DNA of 64,000 nucleotides, taken from a virus. This document shows, one piece after another, positions 36,901 through 45,871 of the stretch. The stretch spans positions 1 through 64,000 of IMG/VR virus record IMGVR_UViG_3300008108_000237. One strand, 5' to 3'. The notes below the pieces were generated by a model. That model made no database searches. It was not told where the DNA came from and saw only the letters and a list, made by a program, of their open reading frames with translations. A program made the translations under genes and the position numbers. Within the stretch, counting starts at the first letter, position 1. Every line of letters starts with the position of its first letter.

Positions 36901-38652
36901 TCCTTCAGCAGATGCCATGATGACCGCAATCATGTTTCTTACTGTAGGTTTGAATCCTATTCCAGTTGCAGTGTCTTCAATTTTTCTCAACAATGAAGCT
37001 GTAATCTGACTCTCATATTCTGATAGTTTTTTATTCGCTTGTGTTTCTAACGTGGAAATTTCTTTGTCAAATCTTGCTTCACCTTCGAATATAAAGAAAT
37101 CTAATGGGATTGGATTCAACAGAGCTCCAATTGTTTGTCCAATGACCCCAAGAGGTGAAGCCGTAATTTCGAATTCTTTAGGAATGAGAAGATTTGTGAA
37201 TCTAGATATAATCTTGTTTTTATCTTCTTCTGTCGGATTAACTATACCTGTTTGAATACGTGTGGTTGCCTCCCAATCAATTGAATTTATTGTTGGAGAC
37301 TCGTACCTAACCAAATCATATTTTATCGGGTTAGGTATGGGAGTTGGACCATTTGTTCCCAAAGTTGGATTGTTTGCTAATCCATCATTTGACTCAGTAA
37401 TGATTTTTTGTAATTCAGATATTGCAGTGTCTTTAATCTCTCTAGATAGTTCTTTGAAGACATAAAGTTTCTGTTGACTATCCAATAAAATTATTGGTTT
37501 CGGGTCAAGAAATCTATTGAACCATGAATTTGCCGCTCCTCGTACTGCACTAAAATATTGAACTAATGATTGTTTGTAGTTTCTAATGTTAGTCAGAGGT
37601 TCAACTTCCGCTTTTGGAAAAGATTGTGTGATAGTGGTTTCGAATTGTTGCAACTTATTCATAAGTTGTACTAATGTCAATTCAGGAAAATCTGGTGGAA
37701 TTAAACCTTTAGCTTTGTATTCACTGTAAACCTCAACTATTTTTTGATATCCCCTTTCCGCAACAATTTGGGTGACTACCGCTTGATTTGACCCAAGATT
37801 ATTAGCACCTCGTTCTGCTTGTGTGCTTGCTTGTGATTCTGTAGCTTTATTTGGTTGTTGAGGTCCTTCGGGTGTTTGAGTTATGTCGAACCTTTGGCTG
37901 TACATGTGTGGTGCCGCCAATAAATGACCCATAGAAATTTCATTGAGAATATTAAACTTATATCCTATGAACACAAGTCGTATCTGATAATTTCCACTGA
38001 ATCCGTTGAAGGAAGCATTAAACGTTTTTAAATTTAATTGATATCTAATAGCTTGACCATAATAACCTTTGAGTGTTAAATAAAATTGAGGGTAAGGCAT
38101 GTTGAAGAAAGCGGCGTAAGGAGAATTATTCCCTAATTGGAAAAGTGCCTTCCCTTGAACATCTTCTAACAACATTTCTACAGTTGGAATGAAACTTGTA
38201 TTAGTTTTAATGTTAATCGAAGTAATTCCTAATAACCCATTATCCAAAACGCTTGTCTCATCAACTACAGAATTGATGAGGTATGGTTTGTCTCCGTTTC
38301 TTGGTATTTGTCCTATTTCAGACGGTTGGTTTTGTGCATTATACTTTGTAGAATTCTCTCCCGTAAGTTCATCGTAGTACCCTGATCCCAAAAAAGAATT
38401 TTTGGTTGGTTTGAGAAAGTTCATTTTAGCAACTGAAATAGTACCCACAGGTGCTCCCACAGCTAATTTCGTTCTTGGTAGAACGTCACACTCCAAGTTG
38501 GCATACATGACAAGATTCTCGTGGTCCACGAGTCTATCTTTGATATTTCCAAAATTATCAACCGTTTTGTTTGGGTCGACTACGATAATATTATTGTAAT
38601 CAAACTCTACTAAAATATTACCACTAGTGTCTGCTTGTATATTACCTGCCAT
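30901..38652 (-). CDS. Oversized baseplate hub candidate with IPT/TIG domain
   Basis: This 2583-aa protein begins MAGNIQADTSGNILVEFDYN and is the longest gene in the window. A region near residues 1840-1930 (PTMYFNLRHVPMFNGPYMIT, then DVSHSIQPGTFQTTFDGVRQ) resembles the end of hub proteins of the gp27/late-control-D type. A Pro-Thr linker (SVTPTPSPIPPE) leads to an IPT/TIG Ig-like domain at about residues 2205-2285 (VSTFSPAAGYTGTIVQVNGR, then NFESV). More beta modules follow. No lysozyme or peptidase motif was seen. Its start overlaps the LysM-like gp53 gene by 11 nt. In T4 the hub is made by gp27 (391 aa) and gp5 (575 aa), so here several hub functions may be fused, which is inference. Confidence 0.65.
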   Translation of the reverse strand: MAGNIQADTSGNILVEFDYNNIIVVDPNKTVDNFGNIKDRLVDHENLVMYANLECDVLPRTKLAVGAPVGTISVAKMNFLKPTKNSFLGSGYYDELTGENSTKYNAQNQPSEIGQIPRNGDKPYLINSVVDETSVLDNGLLGITSINIKTNTSFIPTVEMLLEDVQGKALFQLGNNSPYAAFFNMPYPQFYLTLKGYYGQAIRYQLNLKTFNASFNGFSGNYQIRLVFIGYKFNILNEISMGHLLAAPHMYSQRFDITQTPEGPQQPNKATESQASTQAERGANNLGSNQAVVTQIVAERGYQKIVEVYSEYKAKGLIPPDFPELTLVQLMNKLQQFETTITQSFPKAEVEPLTNIRNYKQSLVQYFSAVRGAANSWFNRFLDPKPIILLDSQQKLYVFKELSREIKDTAISELQKIITESNDGLANNPTLGTNGPTPIPNPIKYDLVRYESPTINSIDWEATTRIQTGIVNPTEEDKNKIISRFTNLLIPKEFEITASPLGVIGQTIGALLNPIPLDFFIFEGEARFDKEISTLETQANKKLSEYESQITASLLRKIEDTATGIGFKPTVRNMIAVIMASAEGFIRLMDDVHTTAWDVKYDPVRKNAILDNTTSAPNTENVGQVVRDPLSLFGENELDVNAENSQIPVYPWPQFFVETPEDKKGRFQLKYIGDPSVVDLTQGYLYDKWPEVEFVEEYMRGLTQKFQNPTAPPPLDNESDTNIININAIEFPSNGLAYSNKEEIKFFYEIWERQFLTSHYSGLVRANSNQIDELIKLNIETEVNNIKNKLGISSPYLSLKLKNFNLNSSNYNDFLRNISNSGTGRAYQDYIRDFFVTPYIKVITENSFAILNTLELGRIPQTTAKSEALRKLISNAANDPLIVDTLPYTNQTWCLDNLSQSNSAVGNQVYDTKRSLTIFEPRKIISNFNDVYNYTFNRPVTNFSYLLNQNPSQNLDLLGLSSNVTYGPVGLNAFYLSRTPNEFAPTEGYVQGVTPTGAINFRSTTSMLNTPYFINAIQNGVYNSRISGNTYPYIQAAYLFLNSLPLATLREKYKSYSNGVTTDLDYISSSLKKFGAIHKLPYAWILKYGSIWHRYKKYKETSVDILQTAWKNFDYAGNYYPPTSSTTQIYYFRYDDAPRSTQLQSEGVASINMELGFYPKLINDFNVFYNGYDLYVDYTNKEIQDSFNGGLKIHNFSSSNLVDVKQQGKNLRFTTWSLLLPNVTPSAPIECAPEDNTVGADYFVLPSFGTPYNQASIACVTGQTTIPETIVDLTDNPSVFNGSVRCLWAAPNYGYFDSNQIAFPQPDSYINFINTGNTQTPLFFLSQDNYTKIEEVFSVFEKKILDSFELEFLNFCKSIGNVFTRQTNAIGQSPVDVNSNFKNFQSLFRSLMTVPRKQEGETEDSYFFNTIGNQYTIFQSGIKAFMEYDVIFKFGNPSFYQRRIFDSYLSYNNTLQVVDPITFRPYAPGTLPTLNGNVTLAESQAANPTAWTALETEVGFSTIRNVRYSQFGSYITDFFVDNNIEFTSQNVTLLAPIIKMYATQKLNNPNLSALQFQNQLENYLRRETDLQNNFLNGVLTGLRQPPPIGLPEQQQLPERTINSVTTGEQGKVEIYEVFKALNDKWIAGGDYKTKTLFEDFLFLDRASRNIGETILIDIFDLQDMFNKNSLNQAMSVFTFISGILIKNNFTVMPLPAYVNFYNAQDVTGVTTPKPEGSLEFANNLWGTFLDVDYRNASPKLVCFYVGKPSQYLDLPKGNFKFRDDGFDLRRASESPLIENIQGKKDWALSNKVVGFNVDIGLRNQNIFYSFTVSQDNGVATSEVINTTLNMVDQSSGRAVATQNVSLYNLYKQRSYKASVVSLGNALLQPTMYFNLRHVPMFNGPYMITDVSHSIQPGTFQTTFDGVRQGIYDLPAIDSFLQSINQNLITQLEELLLINKDEPSKSGTTNNIKSTEVVQKAENTLDTTNSCTLKITSEVYLNASPGYVPVTSQFSGVTPTDFANALRRILPNDVDLQTIIYCISYIRTYQQDSNSGLGNFYAVNNNLANISLSIDWSESVSEFSKNRNYTCVNIRTNPSTTSSEPIAHFDSLDSYINFMRGRLLSNKERIIRLGLAKYYVCFWPKNNISEEYYNTNYSEFKQTRDTFTKALASATQIGLISKNKSIELDKTNKESDTETSSPSVTPTPSPIPPEVGQTCPPPVVSTFSPAAGYTGTIVQVNGRNFESVKSVRVINKDVELKDITVFNSETLRFNLPNIEIPEGQDVATGRISVTTEYGTFESLVDFTFNPTLKNVTVSSAGGNENVGKTEVVPISEQEKIGGSSNLQDTMLNPPMFVSEKINNELGTEILTVKIDQNDYVGGVWKINPQVEYTYTFDSIEVGSNNTVTRSSIESSQSSQLLGFVSSDGQTFSITRQQFIDAEFKDLIEMEKGKRLEMNASILLTAIPEDKIKNPKNSYKSERFRIIIPSSETGVQPEGSLSFIQRSNDVALPPYQGPLYYNIRKPDGGFVTFRFNCPRCIISKVFVATSTNQTTPLNITITNNSDTKYTNVIDVNSTQRLVLSVVYVNANNNGTFTATSNSFTL

Positions 38653-38965
38653 AATAATAAAAATGATTTTCTAATGCTGCCTTATAATCCTGTAATGATG
38701 GTATTAAAGGAAAAGGAATAATCAATATAGCTCCATCATATATATTATTTTCCAATCCTCCGAACTGAGGATTTGCCTGTAAAATTAACCACCCAAAGAC
38801 AGGTGAATTATAAAATTCTTGAGAAACCTTATCTAATCTACTTTTAGCAACTTTATAAATAAAAACTTTATCTGTAGGTTTTCCTGGCAGATTCACAAAG
38901 GGAACAACTGTTTGTTCCCCATTGATAATAAAATCACTATATCTATTCCAATATTGACTCGCCAT
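38642..38965 (-). CDS. LysM-like baseplate protein, gp53/gpX type
   Basis: This 107-aa protein contains a LysM-like stretch (YKVAKSRLDKVSQEFYNSPV, then FGWLILQANPQFGGLENNIY and DGAILIIPFPL). This is the pattern of P2 gpX and the LysM part of T4 gp53, small baseplate proteins that bind at the wedge/hub boundary. Its ATG overlaps the TAA of the 1655-aa gene (TAATG), and its end overlaps the hub candidate, so the three are likely co-translated. Confidence 0.75.
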   Translation of the reverse strand: MASQYWNRYSDFIINGEQTVVPFVNLPGKPTDKVFIYKVAKSRLDKVSQEFYNSPVFGWLILQANPQFGGLENNIYDGAILIIPFPLIPSLQDYKAALENHFYYYGR

Positions 38966-41900
38966 TAGTTAAGTTTCGCTTTTGATATATAAGTTTTCGG
39001 AATATCATTACCATTTACATCGTTCCAAGTCATCACATTTGTGTTCTGATTTGTCGTATTCGCCAAACCTTTTATTAAACTTTCTTTCGAACTTTTTTGA
39101 CTTGGTCCCGCGTTGTCTACTGTGGTAAAAGTAAAATTCCTTTGTTTGTTTTTATCGAATGGTGTATAAATTAAATAATCTTTCAAATCGTTTTTTTCCA
39201 AATTATCAATAAATGATTTGGTAATATTATTTTCTTCTAAAAACACAGGTTTAGCAATAGAAATCCAATATGAATCAAATATTTTTTCCAAGTCAGGTGT
39301 TGGTGTCGAACTTGACAAAACATTTCCAATCATTTGTTGTTTGAAGGTTTCATATTTTTTTTCATCTACCACATCTTCTGATACAATCATATACACTCTT
39401 CTGAATGAGTCATCACCAAATAAAGAATTTTTACTGAATGGATTGAAAACTTTTTGTACTGTAACAGAATCAGATTTTCCGTTTGTTACTTTAGGTACTA
39501 AAACACCTTCATAACTGACCCCATTATAAGAGAATGTCTTAGGACTTTGTATTTTCAGATTGAATTCTTGAATATTTTGTTGTACTTTCAAAGTATCCGC
39601 TTTCAATTCCAAAAAGGTGTTTGCAGCTGTAGATGTTGTGTGTACATCGGGTGTACCTGATGTCACATAAATTAACACGGGACCATTTTTAGCTTGAAGT
39701 CCATCAGTACCTGAATTGGCATTATCAGGGTCAAAAAGAATTGTGTTTAATCTACCCCAAGTTTGAAGATAAGTTTGTTCTTCATTAACCAAACCTTGAG
39801 TAATAGTTGAAATTGCATTTTGAAATGACCCTCGTTTTCTTGAAACAAAATTGTAATAATTTTCTTTCAATACCCTTATTATAGCTGGAGATAAATTTTT
39901 TGAAGGTTGAGAAATAAACTTAATGTATCCTTCGGTGTCATCCTTTATATTTTTGTCCAATTCCGCAAAAATTTCGTCAAACCTCTTCTCAAAATTATTT
40001 GGTTTTCCAAATAGAATTATTTCTCCATTGTCAATTGTAGAATTACCTTTGGTATAATTTCTTTCTAACATCCACTGCTGTCTCACAGCGTTGTTATATT
40101 GGTTTACACTTTCCTTGGTTTTATTGATTACGTTTGTAAAATAGTTCTGAGTGTCATCGATTACTTTGGTCATAAATCCATTGTAACTGATTACTCCCGT
40201 TGTTGTTCCTCCTGAATTAGTAACCGAACTTATTACTGTTCCAATAGTATTATTATTATCTTGACCATTGTTTGGAGGGGCACTATTGACTCCAGGTATT
40301 GGTGGTGGTTGAACGTCTCCAAAAAATTCATCGAATAATGTTTTCAAAGAATCAATGTCCGTAGCATCGGCCCTATCATCATAGATTTCCGTGTTTGCAT
40401 AATAGTTGAATGTCAATGCATTTTGCAGTTTATCGATGGATTCTTTCAATCCACTACCACCAACAAAGTCGAAACTTAAAGTTACATTTGCAATCATTGG
40501 TTGTACACCAATACCTTCAGGATTAATATCCAATCCTTCGTAATTTATTTGTAAACTTCTTGGAATAATTTTGGTGTTATAGAAATCCCCAACTCTCAAT
40601 ACTAATACAGGAGGTGCACCAAATGTTGTATTTACCGCATTGTTATATTGTAATTGGACAGGACTATCTGGTGTTGCTTGTTTTTTGGTTGGAATAGTAT
40701 CTCCTGGTCTCATACATTGTTGTAAGAATGTCAATCTCGAGTTCAAACCTTCAGGTGTCATTGAATGGAATGAAGGCTGAAAGTATTTCAATTTTTCTCT
40801 GAGGTTGTCGTATACCATTGGAGTTTGTTCTTTTATTGTTTCAAAGTAATCACATTCGGTCAATAGAGCTCTAACAACCTTCACGGTTATATTATCTTTT
40901 CTTACCCATTCTTGAGTAATTACTGGTGAAATATATGATCTTCTACATGCCATCGCACCGATTGTGAATACCTCTTTAGCACCAACTTGAATGTCCCCAC
41001 CTACATTAGCAGTATCAGTACAACCAAAAGTTTTTCCATTTGGTTCGAAATTTGCAGGAACGAATGGACCATCCGTTTTATCATCTTTTATTTTTTTTGG
41101 ATTTGAAACTGCAACTTCTCCCAAAGCTCCTGTTTGTCTATTTCTATCCAAAGGGGCTTCTTTAATTAAAAGTCTTTGTTGATTTACGAAAGTTTTAGTT
41201 GCATTATTTTCTGCAAAGAATTTAGTTGTCGCAACAACTCTTCTTTTTGCCAATTCATCATTATATGATGAGGTTTGTGGGGCGGAACAACTCGAACTAA
41301 TATAAACTGTTACGGTTCCTTCCGTGTTGGTGGTAAGTTGTTTTCCTAATTCAATAGCAAAGTTATTCATTGCTTGATAGTTAGGAGTTACAACTGTATC
41401 AAAAAAAGTTCTTGTTTCTGCAGAATTAGGCTTCGTAAGATATAAATTTTTGTCTTCTGTTGTGTACCTGTTATATTCGGTAGTATAATTTATAGTTGTG
41501 TTGGGTTTTGGGTAATCATTTCCGAAATAAAATCCAAGTTGATAATAGTCTTTAAAAAGATCATTTGTGTTTCCTCCATTACCTGATTGAGATATTGGTT
41601 GAGTTGTTGAACCTGGATCATCATTACCACTTTGAATTGTTCCTTTTATATAAACAAGTTGTTCTCTCGTTACTTCTTTCGAGGAAATAGCTTGTTGTAA
41701 CTCAAACAAATCATTCGGATTTATTGTTGTGTAAGTTTGTGCTAATTGATAAATGTCAAATTTTCTACATCCTGCAAAGAATGAGTCCAATATACTATTG
41801 ATTCTATTGTTGTCGTTCTCACCTTTCAACACTTTATTTACAATTACATTAAGCACAGACGGATGATCTACAACAATTTTCCATTGTAAAGTTCCACCTC

Positions 41901-43932
41901 TCGATGTATTTTTGTAAGTATAAATTGGTTCGGGTCTACCTAAGAAATCATTTGAATTCCAATTTGCTGTCACACTTTCATTAAATGTTAATCCATAAGG
42001 AGGAAACCACATAACTCTACCTCCATTTGGACCTCTTTCACATACAGGTAAGTCTGCAGTTGAAAAACCTGGTGTACTCGACGTTCTCCATGCCAAATTT
42101 TCCAACGAAAACATGTATTTTTTTGCAACGGCATTATCAACTGTTCCAATTAAGTTGGTTGAATCTTGGCCACCCTCCTGTTTATTCGGAACAATATTTA
42201 AGTTATAAGTTTTATCCAAAACGGAATTTGCAAATCTTCTTCCCTCAGTAGTAATACCATCTGTTTTTTGTAAATCATTATATTGTAAGTAAGGAACATC
42301 TTTAGCAAAAACTCTACAATATTCCGTTCCAGTTTCTCTACCGTCATCGTCAAACAAATATCTCAACACTCTCGACCCTTTTGTCATTTCTTTATATCCA
42401 TCATTGAAAACTTTACTGACTTGGTCTATTGCATTTCCTACGTGTTGGAGACGTCTCCCTCCTTGTGGTTGACTATCAATAAGTCTTTGTGTGTTGTCAA
42501 GTATAGAGTTTGGTCTAAACTCATTATTGACTGACTCTGTGTTTACATAAGATGAAGGTCTAAAATCTTCATCTGGTTCTGAAACTTCTCCACCTATACC
42601 TACTTTTTTTCCAGCATTCCCTTTATATTTTGGAGAGACCCATGTAAAACCCCCCTCAATACCACCTCCGTCACTATAGGTTGGTCCATTTGCACCCAAC
42701 TTAATTGATTGACTTGGTCCTTCATAAAGTTGTGCCAACTCAGAAGGTCCATATACTGGAGATTGTTGTTCGATTCCGAATTGATTTACAGGAACATCTC
42801 CTGCTGGTGAAAATACTTGAGATGGATTGGAGTTAATATTTCCAACATAAAAGTTACTGTTGTCAGAAACTGTACCCAACAAAGTTCCACCCAATCTTTG
42901 GAAAAAGTTCCTTGGAAAATTCGGTTTGTATCGGTTGAAATCTATGTTTTTGAACAATCGAGACCTTTGACCTGCTCCCATGTTATTAAACATGATTTGA
43001 GATCCAGTCTCTCCTCCACCCATTAAACGGTTAAAAAATTTCCCAACACCACTTCGTCTAAAAGCATTTGATAGTTGTTGGATAGTTGTAGGTTGACCTA
43101 AAGTGATATTTTTGTCAAAGTATGAACCAGGAATTGGAGATACAGGTAGAATACTTCCTCCAAGTCTCAAAGCAAAATTAGTTGCCGCAAGAATCGGATT
43201 AGCCGTAACAGTGATTGTGTAATTGGGTTCTATGATTGGTACAACCCCTGTAAGTATATTTACAATGTCAGTACCACTTGATACGTTCAAAATATTTGCT
43301 CTTCCGAGTGTATCTTGTCGTATTTGGGCTGCAATTCTATCCTCAAACTCTTTTCTTAAAGTTTGAGCACCGAGTCTTGCAATAAATGAGTCTTGACTCA
43401 ACAATCCATTACTACCGCTTGGATCGGGAGAAAGTAAAATAGATAGAGGACTATAGGTCGATGATACAAATGTCGTTGGATATGGTTGATTGTTAGAGGT
43501 ATTTGTCGTCAACGGACGTGACAATGAATCGAAAAATTCTGCACTGTCTAATACAGTTTCACTACCATTTGAAAAAACATTCAGTGGTTTCCACCTAAGT
43601 GATTCCTCACTACCTTGTTGTACTATGTTCGCATCTTGATAATTGTAAATACCTTCGTTTGATTTGGTATTTAACAACTGACCTGGATCGGGTACTTGTT
43701 CATATCCACCAGGATTACCGTATTGATTTAGAGGGAATAATTTATTTGCAAAAGAAGGCTCGTCAATCAATTTGTCAGGACTATCTTGTACTGAAGAATC
43801 TGATTGGATATATTCCGTATCTATTGGTTGAGTTGGTCTATTTGGTGCTTTAGCATAAGGAGTCAAATTCCTTGTCAAAAGTTTTTTTCTAAACCCTTCA
43901 GTATTTGCTAAATCTAATAACGGACTTGCCAT
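38965..43932 (-). CDS. Large tube-initiator/baseplate protein with OmpA-like insertion
   Basis: This 1655-aa protein begins MASPLLDLANTEGFRKKLLT. Residues about 640-720 (KKYMFSLENLAWRTSSTPGF, later WFPPYGLTFNESV and RGGTLQWKIVVDHPSV) and about 1110-1200 (IIPRSLQINYEGLDINPEGI, then VTLSFDFVGGSG) have the style of tail-tube initiator or tube-cap proteins of contractile tails (T4 gp48/gp54). Residues about 848-945 resemble an OmpA-family domain (VYISSSCSAPQTSSYNDELA, then KRRVVATTKFF). In OmpA the peptidoglycan-binding Asp-Arg pair is typical; here the Arg is kept, but SC replaces the usual TD. It lies between the tape measure and the LysM-like gene, as expected for the baseplate centre. Confidence 0.6.
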   Translation of the reverse strand: MASPLLDLANTEGFRKKLLTRNLTPYAKAPNRPTQPIDTEYIQSDSSVQDSPDKLIDEPSFANKLFPLNQYGNPGGYEQVPDPGQLLNTKSNEGIYNYQDANIVQQGSEESLRWKPLNVFSNGSETVLDSAEFFDSLSRPLTTNTSNNQPYPTTFVSSTYSPLSILLSPDPSGSNGLLSQDSFIARLGAQTLRKEFEDRIAAQIRQDTLGRANILNVSSGTDIVNILTGVVPIIEPNYTITVTANPILAATNFALRLGGSILPVSPIPGSYFDKNITLGQPTTIQQLSNAFRRSGVGKFFNRLMGGGETGSQIMFNNMGAGQRSRLFKNIDFNRYKPNFPRNFFQRLGGTLLGTVSDNSNFYVGNINSNPSQVFSPAGDVPVNQFGIEQQSPVYGPSELAQLYEGPSQSIKLGANGPTYSDGGGIEGGFTWVSPKYKGNAGKKVGIGGEVSEPDEDFRPSSYVNTESVNNEFRPNSILDNTQRLIDSQPQGGRRLQHVGNAIDQVSKVFNDGYKEMTKGSRVLRYLFDDDGRETGTEYCRVFAKDVPYLQYNDLQKTDGITTEGRRFANSVLDKTYNLNIVPNKQEGGQDSTNLIGTVDNAVAKKYMFSLENLAWRTSSTPGFSTADLPVCERGPNGGRVMWFPPYGLTFNESVTANWNSNDFLGRPEPIYTYKNTSRGGTLQWKIVVDHPSVLNVIVNKVLKGENDNNRINSILDSFFAGCRKFDIYQLAQTYTTINPNDLFELQQAISSKEVTREQLVYIKGTIQSGNDDPGSTTQPISQSGNGGNTNDLFKDYYQLGFYFGNDYPKPNTTINYTTEYNRYTTEDKNLYLTKPNSAETRTFFDTVVTPNYQAMNNFAIELGKQLTTNTEGTVTVYISSSCSAPQTSSYNDELAKRRVVATTKFFAENNATKTFVNQQRLLIKEAPLDRNRQTGALGEVAVSNPKKIKDDKTDGPFVPANFEPNGKTFGCTDTANVGGDIQVGAKEVFTIGAMACRRSYISPVITQEWVRKDNITVKVVRALLTECDYFETIKEQTPMVYDNLREKLKYFQPSFHSMTPEGLNSRLTFLQQCMRPGDTIPTKKQATPDSPVQLQYNNAVNTTFGAPPVLVLRVGDFYNTKIIPRSLQINYEGLDINPEGIGVQPMIANVTLSFDFVGGSGLKESIDKLQNALTFNYYANTEIYDDRADATDIDSLKTLFDEFFGDVQPPPIPGVNSAPPNNGQDNNNTIGTVISSVTNSGGTTTGVISYNGFMTKVIDDTQNYFTNVINKTKESVNQYNNAVRQQWMLERNYTKGNSTIDNGEIILFGKPNNFEKRFDEIFAELDKNIKDDTEGYIKFISQPSKNLSPAIIRVLKENYYNFVSRKRGSFQNAISTITQGLVNEEQTYLQTWGRLNTILFDPDNANSGTDGLQAKNGPVLIYVTSGTPDVHTTSTAANTFLELKADTLKVQQNIQEFNLKIQSPKTFSYNGVSYEGVLVPKVTNGKSDSVTVQKVFNPFSKNSLFGDDSFRRVYMIVSEDVVDEKKYETFKQQMIGNVLSSSTPTPDLEKIFDSYWISIAKPVFLEENNITKSFIDNLEKNDLKDYLIYTPFDKNKQRNFTFTTVDNAGPSQKSSKESLIKGLANTTNQNTNVMTWNDVNGNDIPKTYISKAKLN

Positions 43933-43946
43933 TTATATTTTTCTTA

Positions 43947-43953
43947 ATAAATA
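43947..43953 (-). promoter_or_regulatory. TATTTAT promoter-like motif before the 1655-aa gene
   Basis: The coding strand reads CTATTTATTAAG, 14 nt before the ATG at 43932. Confidence 0.5.
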
Positions 43954-43974
43954 GAATCTTAATGTTTTTTATTA

Positions 43975-45846
43975 TCAACTTGAGTAAGGTGATGCAGTTG
44001 GCTTCAATGGATTTTCTGAATCACTTATATCCATGATATAATTTCTGAAACTTTGTTCATTTACAACTTGTTGGAATATTTTCATCCAATTCTCTTTTTC
44101 TTGTGGTGTTGTATTAGCTGGTGGGTTAGTAAAATTGTGATTAATATTTAAATTTCCATTAACAGAAACATTCGAGTTTTGTTGTACGTTTTGTCTAACA
44201 GTTTTGGTCAATGATTCGTCGCCTGCCGAGATTCCTCCGACTGTGACATTAGTTCCAGTTTGACTTTGTGTTGCGTTCTGAGATTTATTTTCTATAGGTT
44301 GAATGTTTTGGTTCATTAATTTACCAGCTAAACTGTCTAAAAGTGGCCCTAAATTATCAGAAATTGCACGTCCTGTGTCCGTTGAAACATTTTTCCCAAG
44401 TTCTGCAGATATATCTCCAGCAGCTTGTTTAATGGTTCCCAAAGAAGATGATTGTAATTCACCGAAAATACCTTCAGCATTTGAAATCAATAAGTTTTCG
44501 ATATCAGTTGCACTTGCACCCGAAGCAATTTTTTCGGCTAAACCTTGTTTCAAATCTGCAGCGGATCGGTCTGTCATGTCTCTTACCTCCTCAGCTGTGA
44601 CTGCTTGACCACCAACTCTACCTATTACTTCAGCAGTTTCACGAATACCCTCACTCACATCCTGAAAAGTATCACTGGTCAATGCACCACCTACGAGAAC
44701 CCCTAATATAGCTGCAACATCATTTGCGATTATTTCATCAGTCCTAAGTTGTTCTCTTCCAATTTCCTCTAAAGTTTTTGGTCCCTCTTTCTGTTCCTGA
44801 ATGAGTTTGTCAAATTCAGGTTGTGATAATTCTGACAATTCTTTTTTCGTTCCATCTTCCAAAGTAACTTTATAAGTTCCTCCCTCCATTTTAGCAATAT
44901 TAGCCAAATATTGTTTGTCCTCTTCATTTACTATGGATAGACCCGCGGCGTCTATTGCAGATAAACGTTTATCTGCTTCAGCCGCCGCCAAACCAAGTTT
45001 AGTCATCTCACTTGCCGAAACTCCTGTTTGGTTTTGTAACTCTCTAAGTGTTAAAACCCCTTGTGGATTTATCTTAAAGGTTTTAGTTTTTTCATCGAAA
45101 TATGTAAATTGTTTTGCAACTTCAACCAAACTGTCTTGTAAACCTGAAGGGTCATTGATTGATTGATTCATCAATTGAAATGGGTCAACTAAATTTCCAG
45201 CTGAAACTCCTAATCTTTGGAATGCTGCTGCGGTTTCAATAGCACCTTCTGGTGTTAAAACTTTGTCAGCTAATCTAAAAGTTTCACCCATGTCAAATCT
45301 CAACATAGATGCTTGTGCCGCCATTTTAGTTAATCCTCTTACTCCATCTTCGAACTGAAAACGGTTCATTTGGTCCATGTTTTTTGAAACATCACCAAAA
45401 ACCTGTTTAGCATTTCCCCCTATGCTTTGTACATATTGCATAGATTCTTCGAGTGCCTTTGGTATGGATTCTATACCAATACCAACATCAAGAAAACTAT
45501 TAGCTAAAGATTCTGCACTTGTACCTAAAACTTTCGATGCCGCATATAATTTTTCAACTTCTTCTGAAGTTGCAACAACGTTCCTCCTTGAAGCTTGAGC
45601 TACATCACTTATTATTGCTGATACATCTTTTAAGTCACCACCAAGTCTTCTAACATTTGGCAGAGCATCGACTAACGATTTTTGTAACTCAAAAATCCTT
45701 TCTCTCCCTTGAGTAAAAGTTCTTAAAATATCATTACTGAATTCGGAGAGTGCCTTCTGTGATTCTAATAAATCAATTTTTTTTGCTCCCAAAGCATCTC
45801 CCGATACTCCCCCCGCCGCAGGTGTTGTTGGTGTATTTTGAAACAT
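43975..45846 (-). CDS. Tail tape measure protein candidate
   Basis: This 623-aa protein is predominantly helical. It begins MFQNTPTTPAAGGVSGDALG, with long amphipathic stretches (LSEFSNDILRTFTQGRERIF), many Ala/Ser-rich helices and a small hydrophobic segment near residue 370 (VAAILGVLVGGALT). The C-terminus has a Gly/Asn-rich beta part (NVSVNGNLNINHNFTN), common at the end of tape measure proteins. T4 gp29, which sets tail length, is 590 aa. Its position between tube/hub genes and the tube-initiator gene fits. Confidence 0.75.
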   Translation of the reverse strand: MFQNTPTTPAAGGVSGDALGAKKIDLLESQKALSEFSNDILRTFTQGRERIFELQKSLVDALPNVRRLGGDLKDVSAIISDVAQASRRNVVATSEEVEKLYAASKVLGTSAESLANSFLDVGIGIESIPKALEESMQYVQSIGGNAKQVFGDVSKNMDQMNRFQFEDGVRGLTKMAAQASMLRFDMGETFRLADKVLTPEGAIETAAAFQRLGVSAGNLVDPFQLMNQSINDPSGLQDSLVEVAKQFTYFDEKTKTFKINPQGVLTLRELQNQTGVSASEMTKLGLAAAEADKRLSAIDAAGLSIVNEEDKQYLANIAKMEGGTYKVTLEDGTKKELSELSQPEFDKLIQEQKEGPKTLEEIGREQLRTDEIIANDVAAILGVLVGGALTSDTFQDVSEGIRETAEVIGRVGGQAVTAEEVRDMTDRSAADLKQGLAEKIASGASATDIENLLISNAEGIFGELQSSSLGTIKQAAGDISAELGKNVSTDTGRAISDNLGPLLDSLAGKLMNQNIQPIENKSQNATQSQTGTNVTVGGISAGDESLTKTVRQNVQQNSNVSVNGNLNINHNFTNPPANTTPQEKENWMKIFQQVVNEQSFRNYIMDISDSENPLKPTASPYSS

Positions 45847-45863
45847 AATTTTTAACTATACAT

Positions 45864-45870
45864 ATAAATA
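45864..45870 (-). promoter_or_regulatory. TATTTAT promoter-like motif before the tape measure gene
   Basis: The coding strand reads GTATTTATATG, 17 nt before the ATG at 45846 and directly after a terminator hairpin. Confidence 0.5.
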
Positions 45871-45871
45871 C

